NCBI RefSeq assembly: GCF_001437425.1
Contig: NZ_JQCD01000024.1
Location: 532,921 to 596,920, forward strand
DNA: 64,000 nucleotides
Source of the DNA: Weissella minor
GTDB lineage: Bacteria; Bacillota; Bacilli; Lactobacillales; Lactobacillaceae
Direction of reading: 5' to 3'
This document shows, in pieces, positions 41,595 through 50,450 of the stretch. The notes beneath the pieces were generated by a model. That model did not search any database, had not been told where the DNA came from, and saw only the letters and a program-made list of their open reading frames with translations. Numbering within the stretch: the first letter of the stretch is position 1; each line of letters begins with the position of its first letter. Position numbers and translations under genes: made by a program.

Positions 41595-42440
41595 TTAATT
41601 TATTTCATAACTGAAGCCAATGGCTCCTGGACCCGCATGAGTTGCCACAGTTGGTGATGTTTCAAAAACTTTAACATCAGCATCTGGGAAATCAGCTTGA
41701 ATTTCATCAGCCCAAGCTTGTGCCTTTTCTGGAATACCAACATGCGCAAGGTGCACAGCCTTAATACCAGTTGGTTCGTCCTTCATCTTATCAATAAAGC
41801 CGTTCACATACTTCTTAATGGCTTTTGCACCACGGCCCTTAACTTCAACTTGAATATCACCGGCAACGACATGCGCACCGACTTGAATATTCATCAAACC
41901 AGCCACAAATCCAGCTGTCTTTGATAGACGACCACCTTTAACAAGGTTATCTAATTCTGAAACTGTCAAATAAAGCTGTGTCTTATCATGCACTTCTTTA
42001 ATCTTGGCCAGAATATCTTCCTTACTGGCACCCTCAGCCGCTAACTTAGCAGCTGCAATCACTTGAAAAGCTTCAGAGCGGTCAATAAAGTCTGAATCAA
42101 GAACAGTTACATCAGCATTCACCATCATTGCGGCTTGTTCGGCAGCATTAACTGTTCCAGACAAACCTTTAGTTAAGTGGATTGAAATGATTGAAGAACC
42201 ATCTTTAGCTAAATCTTCATAGACCTCAGTAAAGGCTCCTAATGAAGGTTGTGATGTGCTTGGCAATGCACTTGATTCAGCCATCATCCCAACAAATTCA
42301 TCACGTCCGATGGTAACACCATCTTGGTAAACTGTTCCATCAATCATCACCGTCAATGGTACAACGGTAATGCCATATTGTTCAGCTTCTTCCTTACTAA
42401 TTAAAGCGGTAGAATCCGTAACGATCTTTACTTGAGCCAT
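41595..42440 (-). CDS. DegV family fatty-acid-binding protein
   Basis: A 281-residue DegV/FakB-type protein. Opens with VTDSTALI and contains the TSQPS block, plus the C-terminal GPGAIGFSYEIN tail typical of the family. DegV/FakB proteins bind fatty acids, and FakB delivers them to the FakA kinase. GAGG precedes the ATG. A paralogue lies 77 bases upstream; the two share order of motifs and probably arose by duplication. Confidence 0.88.
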   Translation of the reverse strand: MAQVKIVTDSTALISKEEAEQYGITVVPLTVMIDGTVYQDGVTIGRDEFVGMMAESSALPSTSQPSLGAFTEVYEDLAKDGSSIISIHLTKGLSGTVNAAEQAAMMVNADVTVLDSDFIDRSEAFQVIAAAKLAAEGASKEDILAKIKEVHDKTQLYLTVSELDNLVKGGRLSKTAGFVAGLMNIQVGAHVVAGDIQVEVKGRGAKAIKKYVNGFIDKMKDEPTGIKAVHLAHVGIPEKAQAWADEIQADFPDADVKVFETSPTVATHAGPGAIGFSYEIN

Positions 42441-42517
42441 TTTTTATCCTCTCAACTTTCAATTCATTATTCATATTATGACACATTCAGTTTAATACTG
42501 GCAAATTAAAGCCAGCT

Positions 42518-43384
42518 TTAAAGTGAGTCTGGATGACGCATCCAACCAAGGGCGAGCGCGCCAGGACCTAAATGGGTTCCAATTACTGGTCCAAAATACC
42601 CCATATCAAATTCTACTTCAGGGAATTTAACTTGTAAATCAGCTAACCATTTTTGACCCTCTTCTAAGTTATTAGAATAAATCACCATCGCCCGCACTGG
42701 ATAGTCAACCTCAGCAATGCCTTCTTGGAATAAATTCTCTGCCCGTGCTAATGATTTTTTCATTGAGCGCACTTTTTCAAATGGCACAATGTAATTCGTT
42801 TTATCATCAAAAGTCAAAATTGGCTTAATTTTCAACATTGATCCTAAAAATGCTGAAGCATTTGACAGGCGACCACCACGAGCCAAATTTTGTAAGTCGT
42901 CTACGACGAAGTACTCATCGATTGTCTCACGTAACTGATCTAAAGTTTCCGTGATTTCGGCGACACTTGCCCCATTTTGGGCCATCTCACCGGCCTTCAA
43001 AGCCAATAACCCCATGGGGCGCACAGTTAATTTTGAATCATAGGCATGCACGGTAAACCCCTCGACACTGTCTCGTAAACTTTCAACAGTTTTTACCGCA
43101 CTTGAAATAGTTGAAGACAAGTCAATGACAAATGCTTCATCATAGCCTTCTTGCTTCAGTTGTTCAAACAACTTAATCCAGTCACCAACGGCAGGTTGTG
43201 ATGTCGTTGGGAAATTTTCCGTATGTGCCAACATATCGTAAAATTCTTCACGCTCAATATCGACCCCTTCGTGGTATTCTTTACCATCAATAATCACCGG
43301 AATTGGCACAACTTGAATGTTATACTCTGCTACCTCTTCCGGAGATAAGTAGGCTGTTGAGTCAGTTACAATTGCTACTGTCAT
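42518..43384 (-). CDS. DegV family fatty-acid-binding protein
   Basis: A 288-residue paralogue of the preceding DegV gene: VTDSTAYLSPEE at the start, TSQPAVGDW block, DDLQNLARGGRLS, and GTHLGPGALALGW at the end. Probable fatty-acid carrier of FakB type; ligand preference may differ between the pair. GGGGAAA precedes the ATG. Divergent from the brnQ leader. Confidence 0.88.
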   Translation of the reverse strand: MTVAIVTDSTAYLSPEEVAEYNIQVVPIPVIIDGKEYHEGVDIEREEFYDMLAHTENFPTTSQPAVGDWIKLFEQLKQEGYDEAFVIDLSSTISSAVKTVESLRDSVEGFTVHAYDSKLTVRPMGLLALKAGEMAQNGASVAEITETLDQLRETIDEYFVVDDLQNLARGGRLSNASAFLGSMLKIKPILTFDDKTNYIVPFEKVRSMKKSLARAENLFQEGIAEVDYPVRAMVIYSNNLEEGQKWLADLQVKFPEVEFDMGYFGPVIGTHLGPGALALGWMRHPDSL

Positions 43385-43542
43385 TCCACACTTTCCCCTG
43401 TCTGTTTGTTATAAAAAATTATTTACTAAAAATAAATGCATAAAATAAAAACATTTCAATTTTAGCATATTCGTTCCAAAGAATCAGTGATTATCAGCAA
43501 TCGGCTTATTTTTTACTCAAAGTAAATTTTTAAAAATAACGT

Positions 43543-43571
43543 TTGACAAGTGATTATGAGAATCCTATAAT
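43543..43571 (+). promoter_or_regulatory. consensus promoter of brnQ
   Basis: TTGACA (43543-43548) and TATAAT (43566-43571) with 17-base spacing, a perfect sigma-A consensus. It drives the leader peptide and brnQ. Confidence 0.93.
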
Positions 43572-43602
43572 TTAAATATCATAAACGAAGGAGATATTCA
43601 TT

Positions 43603-43665
43603 ATGCGTCATTCAATGCAAACAATTGAACAAGTAGTCGTCAGCGTCGTCGTGATTAACGAGTAA
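43603..43665 (+). CDS. brnQ leader peptide (20 aa, valine-rich)
   Basis: Twenty codons from ATG to TAA with AAGGAG 9 bases upstream. The second half reads VVVSVVVI (seven branched-chain codons out of eight), then NE and stop. This is the layout of amino-acid biosynthetic or transport leader peptides that sense charged tRNA. It precedes a branched-chain amino-acid transporter gene, so valine (and isoleucine) supply is the likely signal. Confidence 0.85.
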   Translation: MRHSMQTIEQVVVSVVVINE

Positions 43666-43733
43666 GCTGACACCCTTTGTGCTGCTTACTTATTTACACA
43701 AGTAGGCAGCTATGACGATGTGGATACATTTCC

Positions 43734-43770
43734 AACACGCGTAGCTATTTCTGGCTACGCGTGTTTTTAT
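43734..43770 (+). terminator. attenuator terminator
   Basis: Twelve-bp perfect stem AACACGCGTAGC/GCTACGCGTGTT with an 8-base loop (TATTTCTG) and a T-rich tail, upstream of the brnQ ribosome-binding site. Confidence 0.93.
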
Positions 43771-43801
43771 TTATCGTCAAGAAAAAATAGGAGAATTTAT
43801 T

Positions 43802-45139
43802 ATGCAAGAAAAACACACACCTCGCACCCGTGATATTTTATTGATTGCTTCCGTTATCTTCGGCATGTTCTTTGGTGCCGGTAATTTAATCTTCCCCATT
43901 CAATTGGGTCAATCTGCTGGTAGTAACTGGATCTTAGCCACCCTGGGTTTCTTAGTAACTGGAACTTTAGTGCCTTATCTGGCCATGCTCGCCATTTCCG
44001 TCACAAAATCTGAAAGTGCCTATGATTTAGCTAAACCGGTTGCACCGTGGTTTGGTATGGCCCTATTGGTTCTTATTCACTTAACCTTAGGTCCATTGGT
44101 TGCAACACCACGTACAGCAGCTACTGGCTTTACAATGGGGGTTGCACCCTTCTTGCCTGAAAGTTGGCAAGGTATTGGTATGATTATCTTTTCATTCATC
44201 TTTTTTGCACTCGCCATTTTAGTTAGTGTCACTAATTCGCGAATTACCGATTGGGTTGGTCGATATCTAACACCCCTATTTTTAATTTTAATCATTGGCG
44301 TAATCATCATTGGACTTTTGAACCCAATGGGTGATTTAAACCAACCAGTTGCAAGCGCTTATCAAAGCACCCCTTTCATGACTGGTTTCTTAGATGGTTA
44401 TAACACACTTGATGGAGTTGCTTTGTTGGCCCTTGCCGTTTCTGTGGTTTATGCCGTTCGTGGCCTTGGTTACCGCGACCAAGCCATTTCAAGTACGATT
44501 GCCAAAGCCGGATTGTTAAGTATTATGCTTGAAGCGTTAATCTATACAGCATTGATTGTGCTAGGGGTTGCCTCATTAACACAATTAAAGTTAGCCGATA
44601 ATGGTGGTATCGCATTAATGCAAATTATCCAACATTACTTTGGGACTTCTGGTTCAATTTTGACCGGTATTTTGGTTATCTTAGCCGTGTTCACGACTGC
44701 AGTTGGTTTGCTATCTTCATTTGCGCATGACATGCATCTCATTTTTAATAAAATTAGTTATAATGGTTGGTTGATTATTTCATCAGCTGGATCATTCTTA
44801 ACTGCTAATTTGGGACTCACAAATATTATTAAGTGGTCATCACCACTATTAATGTTCATCTATCCATTTGTTTTGACGCTTATTTTCTTAGCTTTGATTC
44901 AACGCTTCTTCAATGGTGCCCCCATCGTTTATCGTTTGACGATGCTTTTCGTTGCACCAATGGCCCTAATGGATGGTTTGGCTAGTGCCCCATTTGCATC
45001 TAGCCCCGCTATCGCTAATTTAGTCTCAGGTTATCATCATTTGATTCCATTTGCTTCGGCTGGTTTTGGCTGGATTCTCCCGGCTTTGATTGGTTTTGGA
45101 CTTAGTTTAATCATTTGGCATTTCCAAAAACGCGCCTAA
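43802..45139 (+). CDS. brnQ: branched-chain amino acid transport protein BrnQ
   Basis: A 445-residue LIVCS-family symporter for Leu, Ile and Val, with about 12 hydrophobic segments. Family blocks are FGMFFGAGNLIFP near residues 19-31, GPLVATPRTAATGF near 97-110, and GFLDGYNTLDGVALLA near 195-210. TAGGAG precedes the ATG. The attenuator upstream links expression to valine supply. No other gene lies in the transcript before the terminator. Confidence 0.95.
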   Translation: MQEKHTPRTRDILLIASVIFGMFFGAGNLIFPIQLGQSAGSNWILATLGFLVTGTLVPYLAMLAISVTKSESAYDLAKPVAPWFGMALLVLIHLTLGPLVATPRTAATGFTMGVAPFLPESWQGIGMIIFSFIFFALAILVSVTNSRITDWVGRYLTPLFLILIIGVIIIGLLNPMGDLNQPVASAYQSTPFMTGFLDGYNTLDGVALLALAVSVVYAVRGLGYRDQAISSTIAKAGLLSIMLEALIYTALIVLGVASLTQLKLADNGGIALMQIIQHYFGTSGSILTGILVILAVFTTAVGLLSSFAHDMHLIFNKISYNGWLIISSAGSFLTANLGLTNIIKWSSPLLMFIYPFVLTLIFLALIQRFFNGAPIVYRLTMLFVAPMALMDGLASAPFASSPAIANLVSGYHHLIPFASAGFGWILPALIGFGLSLIIWHFQKRA

Positions 45140-45147
45140 TGAACACC

Positions 45148-45188
45148 ATAAAAAAACCGATGACATCTAATCGTCATCGGTTTTTTTA
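45148..45188. terminator. bidirectional terminator after brnQ
   Basis: AAACCGATGAC/GTCATCGGTTT 11-bp stem, loop 8, flanked by A and T runs, between convergent brnQ and marR-type genes. Confidence 0.93.
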
Positions 45189-45602
45189 TGCAATTTTATT
45201 GATTGACTTATCTAAACGATTAAGTAGAATTTCCATCATGCGTTTCTCTTCATCTGACCAAACTGAAAAGACTTGTTTATTAAACTCAGCCTGCGCATCA
45301 ACCAATGCCGTCATTGTATCAAGCCCTTTTTGCGTCAAACGATAACGTAACTGACGATTATCATGGCTAATCACTTCACTTTCAACTAGTTCTTTTTTCA
45401 CCAATGATTTTAACTGACGTGAGAGCGTTGAGTTATCAAGTGCCATCCCTTTTGACAATTTATCCTGAGTATCATACCCGTCATTCACATAACCCAATAA
45501 AGTCCATTCGGCAACTGTTACGCCCTGTCCTTTAGCCATTTGAATTAAATTAGTTCGATATTGCTTTTCAGCAACTTGCAATGCGTCCAAGATTTGTTTC
45601 AT
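45186..45602 (-). CDS. MarR-family transcriptional regulator
   Basis: A 138-residue winged-helix MarR protein. The DNA-binding part runs from about 40 to 105 (TVAEWTLLGYVNDGY, then LSKGMALDNSTLSRQLKSLVKKELV, and HDNRQLRYRLTQKG wing). The target and ligand are unknown; no adjacent exporter. GGTAGGAA precedes the ATG. Its stop lies inside the shared terminator. Confidence 0.88.
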   Translation of the reverse strand: MKQILDALQVAEKQYRTNLIQMAKGQGVTVAEWTLLGYVNDGYDTQDKLSKGMALDNSTLSRQLKSLVKKELVESEVISHDNRQLRYRLTQKGLDTMTALVDAQAEFNKQVFSVWSDEEKRMMEILLNRLDKSINKIA

Positions 45603-45782
45603 ATCGAGTTCCTACCTTCGTTTCAATCCTTTGTTATTATCAATTTATTTACATGTATGTTTATCATCTGAGCATAGTTTATGCATCAAATTTAGTCATT
45701 TCATTTTCTACAATAGCATAGATAGAATTGAACGCGTTTAGTTAACCCCATTCCTAATCATTTTTTAAGAATTAAATCAAAA

Positions 45783-45813
45783 TAAAAAGGAGTCATTAAA
45801 ACGACCCCTTTAT
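45783..45813 (-). terminator. terminator of rqcH
   Basis: AAAGGGGTC/GACTCCTTT stem (one G-U) with T-rich tail on minus. Confidence 0.8.
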
Positions 45814-45818
45814 CTTAA

Positions 45819-47519
45819 TTAAATTTCTGGTTTTTGACGTAACTTTTGAACAACCAAAGCAGATGGTGTTACCGTCATCGTCGTTTGACCTTCAAAAATA
45901 ACGAAACCTGGCTTTGCACCATTTGGCTTACGTAAACGTCGAACCGGTAAGTAATCAACAGGTACATTCGCTGAATCACGGGCTTTAGAGAAATAGGCAG
46001 CTAATTGTGCCCCTTCTTCAAGGATCTGCGTACTTGGTTCAGCATCATGAATAATGACGTGTGAGCCCGGAATATCTTTTGTATGTAACCAGATATCAGA
46101 ACGCTGAGCTGTCTTCATCGAAAGTCGTTCATTTTGCAAATTATTTTTACCAACTTCAATTAAAGTGCCATCGCTCGCATAAAATTTTTCTGGTTGACTC
46201 ACTTGTGGCTTTTGCTTCTTTTTCTTTTGTACCCGCAAATAGCCTTCTTGAATCAATTCTTGTCTAATTTCTTCAATGTCTTTTGGACTAGCAATATCAA
46301 CTTGTGCTTGTAAATTCTCAAAATAGTCTACTTCCGCCTGAGCCAAGGCAATCTGTTCATTTAAGTATTTAACTGATGCCTTCAACTTGTTATAACGTGT
46401 GAAATAACGCTGGGCATTTTGAGAAGGATTTAGTTGATTGGACAATTGAATTTGCATGGGTTCATTATTTTCATAATAATTGGGCAATTCAATTTCAGTC
46501 ATCCCACGTTCAATTTGATGCATATAAGTTGTCAGTAATTCACCTTTTACTTTAAATTCATCAGCTTGATCGGCCGCAGCTAATTCAGCCTGCTGCTTCT
46601 TAATTTTGGTCTTATTTTTCTTTAGTTCATTATGAATCACACGTAATACAATTCCGGCTTGTTGTTGCACGCGGTCACGCTCAGATTTACCTTCATAATA
46701 AGCATCTAGCATGGTACTTAAGCTTTCAAAATGCTTAGCAGTGCCCGTCACTGTTTCCCATGAAAATGGTACAAATTGTAAACTTTTTTCAGTTTCAATC
46801 AATTGTGGATCCGGCGTATCAAAATGGGCTAGCCAAGCTTGCGCATGCGCCATGGCATCACCTTCATTTTGAACAACTGCTGCTAATTCACGAGCTGAAT
46901 CACGGGCAAACCCTTGAAAATGACCTTGAATGGCTTTAGCTAATTCAGCCTGATCTGGATAATCTAAGATAAAATTAGCCAAGCCATCTAAGGTTGCATA
47001 TGGATTTAAGACATCTTGCTTAGGCGGTTGTACATAGCGTGCTCCTGGCATCAATGTACGCACACGATTTTGGTCAGCTGGCACATGTTTAATCAAATCA
47101 ATAATTTTTTGACTGCTTTCATCCACCAAGAAGAGATTTGAATGGCGGCCCATCATCTCTAAAATCAAAACTGTATGCTCTTCATCCCCTAATTCATTGC
47201 GCCCTGACACAATAAAACGTAAAATACGATCATTTTCAACTTGCTCAATCCGAATTAACTGCGCACCTTCTAAATGCTTACGTAGCATCATTGCGAAATT
47301 AGGCGCTGTTTGCGGATTCTTATACTTAATATCAGAAATTTGTGCGCGTGCAAACATTGGATGTGCACTAAGTAAGACGGGGTAATTGTGTCGGTTGTTA
47401 CGTACAACCAAAAAGATTTCATTGGCATACGGTTGATGGATTTTCATAATCCGTCCGCCTGCTAATGTATCATTTAATTCTCGTGCCATTGCATGCGTAA
47501 ATAATCCGTCAAATGCCAT
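45819..47519 (-). CDS. rqcH: ribosome quality control protein RqcH (NFACT family)
   Basis: A 566-residue NEMF/Tae2-type protein that adds alanine tails to stalled nascent chains on 50S. N-terminal NFACT-N (MAFDGLFTHAMARELNDTLAGGRI), a coiled-coil middle (about 280-430), and the NFACT-R domain (DIWLHTKDIPGSHVII) form the standard order. Formerly annotated as fibronectin-binding FbpA. GGTGG precedes the ATG; follows ribF by 15 bases. Confidence 0.94.
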   Translation of the reverse strand: MAFDGLFTHAMARELNDTLAGGRIMKIHQPYANEIFLVVRNNRHNYPVLLSAHPMFARAQISDIKYKNPQTAPNFAMMLRKHLEGAQLIRIEQVENDRILRFIVSGRNELGDEEHTVLILEMMGRHSNLFLVDESSQKIIDLIKHVPADQNRVRTLMPGARYVQPPKQDVLNPYATLDGLANFILDYPDQAELAKAIQGHFQGFARDSARELAAVVQNEGDAMAHAQAWLAHFDTPDPQLIETEKSLQFVPFSWETVTGTAKHFESLSTMLDAYYEGKSERDRVQQQAGIVLRVIHNELKKNKTKIKKQQAELAAADQADEFKVKGELLTTYMHQIERGMTEIELPNYYENNEPMQIQLSNQLNPSQNAQRYFTRYNKLKASVKYLNEQIALAQAEVDYFENLQAQVDIASPKDIEEIRQELIQEGYLRVQKKKKQKPQVSQPEKFYASDGTLIEVGKNNLQNERLSMKTAQRSDIWLHTKDIPGSHVIIHDAEPSTQILEEGAQLAAYFSKARDSANVPVDYLPVRRLRKPNGAKPGFVIFEGQTTMTVTPSALVVQKLRQKPEI

Positions 47520-47534
47520 GTTCTACCACCTTTT

Positions 47535-48473
47535 TTAATCTACAAAATACTGGCGAATAACACGTTCGTCTTCAGCCAATTGTATTTTTAACGTTTCCAT
47601 TCCGGAAAATTTTTCTTCACCTCGAAGATAATGATGCCAACGAACATTCACAGCTTCACCATAAATATTTTGGGCAAAATCAAACAAGTAAATTTCAACT
47701 GTCTTAGGTCTAGCATCCCCAAAAGTCACATTATAACCAATTGATGCCATCCCTTGATACCAATCATCACCAATTTGCATTTCCACAGCATACACACCAA
47801 TTGCTGGTAAACGCTCGTCTCGTGGTGTTTGAATGTTTGCGGTTGGATAACCCATTTGACGTCCCCGGGCCTCACCATGGACAACCACACCACTTGTTTG
47901 ATAGGGAATGGTCAAGAATTCCGCCAGTTCATCCATACGACCAGCATCAACTAATTGACGACTGTAACGTGATGCACTTTCATGGCCTAAAATTTCGATT
48001 TTTGGAATTTCAAGGACATCAAAACGGCCATTGGCATATTCTGCTAAATGCGCCATATCAGCATTGGCATCCTTAGCCCCATAAGTATGATCAAATCCAG
48101 CGACCGCAACCTTGGCATTTAAGCCAACAATGTAATTATCGACAAATGCTTGTGGTGATTGCTCAGCATAGCTGGCTGTGAAATTAACCACATAAGTTTC
48201 ATCGACACCCAAGTCTGATAATAAATCGAGCTTACGTGACAATGTCGTTAAATACTGAAGCGGGTTCGCATGCGTTTCAAACACAACAGAAGCATGTTGA
48301 TCATAGGTTAATACTGCTAGTTTCAAGCCCCGAGCTTGTGCAACTTTTTGTGCTTCTTTAATGACTTGTCGATGACCAGCATGCAATCCATCAAAAAAAC
48401 CCATTGCAAGTACTTTTTGACTCGGATTAATTGTTGCAGCATCAAATGGATGATGTAAATAATAAACTTCCAT
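47535..48473 (-). CDS. ribF: bifunctional riboflavin kinase/FAD synthetase
   Basis: RibF (312 residues) makes FMN and FAD. The N-terminal nucleotidyltransferase has MGFFDGLHAGHRQV near 25-38; the C-terminal kinase shows GEARGRQMGYPTANI and an acidic end. AAGGAC precedes the ATG. Between truB and rqcH, 15 bases from each; truB-ribF is a conserved pair. Confidence 0.95.
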   Translation of the reverse strand: MEVYYLHHPFDAATINPSQKVLAMGFFDGLHAGHRQVIKEAQKVAQARGLKLAVLTYDQHASVVFETHANPLQYLTTLSRKLDLLSDLGVDETYVVNFTASYAEQSPQAFVDNYIVGLNAKVAVAGFDHTYGAKDANADMAHLAEYANGRFDVLEIPKIEILGHESASRYSRQLVDAGRMDELAEFLTIPYQTSGVVVHGEARGRQMGYPTANIQTPRDERLPAIGVYAVEMQIGDDWYQGMASIGYNVTFGDARPKTVEIYLFDFAQNIYGEAVNVRWHHYLRGEEKFSGMETLKIQLAEDERVIRQYFVD

Positions 48474-48488
48474 AATTCTTCACTGTCC

Positions 48489-49400
48489 TTACTCTGTTTT
48501 GAACGTACGATATGGTCGATACTGATCTTTTCGTTCCGACCACTCAAAAATTGACTTCACTTCCCCACCGTATACGACGGCAATTTTGTCATCAGTTCGT
48601 GGATATTGATCATTTGGTAAACCAATGCCATGCTTCACACGATCCCATACCACGTCATCAATCTCAACTTGTTTAAATTGAGCGACGGCACTATCAATTG
48701 ACCAAAGCCAATCATCAATATTACCAACTGTTTCCATTTGAGTTTTCACATCAGTTAATGAATGGCTATCAGCTAAGGTATATCCTCCCGCTGCTTGTCG
48801 GGTTAACTGGCTCATAACAGAAGCGAGCTCCAGCTTTTGACCTAAATCAACAGCCAATGTCCGGATGTACGTTCCTTTTGACACCACAGCCTTGAACGCA
48901 AACGATTGTGTCTGCGTGACTGGATCAAAATTTAAATCACTTGTTCGTTTAAATTCATAAATGGTCGCATCACGTTTTGGACGTTCAACTGTTTCACCGG
49001 CCCGTGCATAATCATATAATCGGCGTCCATTCACTTTGACCGCAGAATACATGGGTGGAATTTGAATGATATCTCCTTCTAAAGTCTGCATCGCCTGATC
49101 AATCACATGCGCTTCGATTGGTTGCGTCAAAAATGTCTCTGCGACAATTTCGCTATCTAAATCTTCAGTTGTCGTCGAAAAGCCAAGCGTTACCATACCG
49201 GTGTATACTTTTCCAGCGTCTTGTAAAAATTCAATACTCTTGGTTGCTTTACCAATTGCAATCGGTAAAACCCCATCAACACTAGGATCCAACGTTCCAG
49301 CATGACCGATTTTCTTAGTTCTCAAAATTTTACGCAATTTAAATACAACATCATGTGATGTCATGCCTGCTTCTTTATATACTGGGAGAATTCCTTCCAT
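48489..49400 (-). CDS. truB: tRNA pseudouridine(55) synthase TruB
   Basis: Forms pseudouridine 55 in the tRNA T-arm. The catalytic Asp is D38 in HAGTLDPSVDGVLPI; the KIGHAGTLD, YSAVKVNGRRLYDYAR and SKGTYIRTLAVDLG blocks are present. A 303-residue length and C-terminal PUA-like region are typical. AAGGAAG precedes the ATG; follows speG by 20 bases. Confidence 0.96.
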   Translation of the reverse strand: MEGILPVYKEAGMTSHDVVFKLRKILRTKKIGHAGTLDPSVDGVLPIAIGKATKSIEFLQDAGKVYTGMVTLGFSTTTEDLDSEIVAETFLTQPIEAHVIDQAMQTLEGDIIQIPPMYSAVKVNGRRLYDYARAGETVERPKRDATIYEFKRTSDLNFDPVTQTQSFAFKAVVSKGTYIRTLAVDLGQKLELASVMSQLTRQAAGGYTLADSHSLTDVKTQMETVGNIDDWLWSIDSAVAQFKQVEIDDVVWDRVKHGIGLPNDQYPRTDDKIAVVYGGEVKSIFEWSERKDQYRPYRTFKTE

Positions 49401-49420
49401 GATTAACTTCCTTCTCTGGC

Positions 49421-49939
49421 TTATACCGTATAACCAGCTTCAATCTGCTTAAAATCGCTCCAAACCATGCCCATTACATGACTGTCATGGTAGCGTCCAT
49501 TGGCATAAAATTGTTCTTTCAATGTACCTTCCATTTCAAAACCAATCTTCTTGTAGATATGCACGGCAGCTTCATTATCCACATCAACATACAAATACAC
49601 TTTATGCATGTTGATTACATTAAAGGCATATTCCAAACCTGCTCGCATCGCCTCTTGTGCTAACCCATTTCCTTGGAACTTTTCTTCAACAATAATTTGA
49701 ATTTCTGTATTACGATGTAAATTATCAATATAAACCAATTCAACAACACCAGCAAACTCATCCTCAACATCAATCACAAAACGACGTTCAGATTGATCCA
49801 AAACGTGCTTGTCATAGAGCAATTCTAATTCATCAAATGATGTGTAAGGTTCTTCAAACCAGAGCGCCATCACCCCACGTGCATTTTCTTGTCGATAAAT
49901 ATAACTTAAATCTCTTTTTTCTAAAGGGCGTAGTTGCAT
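49421..49939 (-). CDS. speG: spermidine N-acetyltransferase-like protein SpeG
   Basis: A 172-residue GNAT enzyme that closely follows E. coli SpeG in sequence pattern: LRPLEKRDLSYIY, WFEEPYTSF, then DQSERRFVID, and the acetyl-CoA region EEKFQGNGLAQEA and HIYKKIGFEMEG. Polyamine acetylation is the predicted activity. GGAG precedes the ATG. First gene of the speG-truB-ribF-rqcH unit. Confidence 0.87.
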   Translation of the reverse strand: MQLRPLEKRDLSYIYRQENARGVMALWFEEPYTSFDELELLYDKHVLDQSERRFVIDVEDEFAGVVELVYIDNLHRNTEIQIIVEEKFQGNGLAQEAMRAGLEYAFNVINMHKVYLYVDVDNEAAVHIYKKIGFEMEGTLKEQFYANGRYHDSHVMGMVWSDFKQIEAGYTV

Positions 49940-50019
49940 TACTGTCTCCGATTCTATTCTACGTTATTTGTAAATTCATACTAAGTTTAATTGTATCAAA
50001 AATTAGAAAAGCATACAAA

Positions 50020-50062
50020 AAAGGTTCAGCTCATAGCTTATGCCATTAAACCGAACCATTTT
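50020..50062 (-). terminator. probable terminator of the infB operon
   Basis: GGTTC/GAACC outer stem with additional inner pairing and six T on minus, just beyond rbfA. Weaker hairpin than others, hence moderate confidence. Confidence 0.65.
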
Positions 50063-50064
50063 AA

Positions 50065-50424
50065 TTACTTATCTGATTGTTCCAATTGACGAATCAAGTC
50101 ATCAATATGATTTCCATATTGAATTGAATCATCTTTTTTGAATGTCAGCTCAGGTGTCTTATAAATTGTTAAGCGACTCCCTAACTCTTTACGAATTAAA
50201 CCAGTGGCTGCGCTCAAACCGTCAGCGGCCTTTTTGTTATCAGACGCAAGATCTGACAACAAACTATAGTACACTGTTGCTTGTTGTAAATCACCAGTCA
50301 CTTCAACACCGGTCACTGTTACACCTTGAACACGAGGATCACGTACACGCTTTAACAAAATATCATTCACTTCACGTTGAATCTCTTGTTCTAAGCGACC
50401 AACTCGGAAATTTTGTTGTGCCAT
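50065..50424 (-). CDS. rbfA: 30S ribosome-binding factor RbfA
   Basis: A 119-residue KH-like protein for 16S rRNA maturation. Family pattern: [25 protein letters not shown], then [20 protein letters not shown]. Last gene of the rimP-nusA-ylxR-ylxQ-infB-rbfA operon. AGGAGG precedes the ATG. Confidence 0.95.
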   Translation of the reverse strand: MAQQNFRVGRLEQEIQREVNDILLKRVRDPRVQGVTVTGVEVTGDLQQATVYYSLLSDLASDNKKAADGLSAATGLIRKELGSRLTIYKTPELTFKKDDSIQYGNHIDDLIRQLEQSDK

Positions 50425-50450
50425 TATCGACCTCCTATTTTTGTAATTGA

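Larger units (their letters stand above)
43588..43770 (+). promoter_or_regulatory. brnQ transcription attenuator
   Basis: A leader of about 200 nt with a translated Val-rich peptide and competing RNA stems. Strand A (43643-43653, over the Val codons) can pair with 43711-43721. Hairpin B pairs 43681-43691 with 43700-43710. An antiterminator pairs 43708-43714 with 43740-43746 and excludes the terminator 43734-43765. Ribosome stalling at Val codons would free 43708-43720 and allow read-through. This is inference from complementarity; folding was done by eye. Confidence 0.8.
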
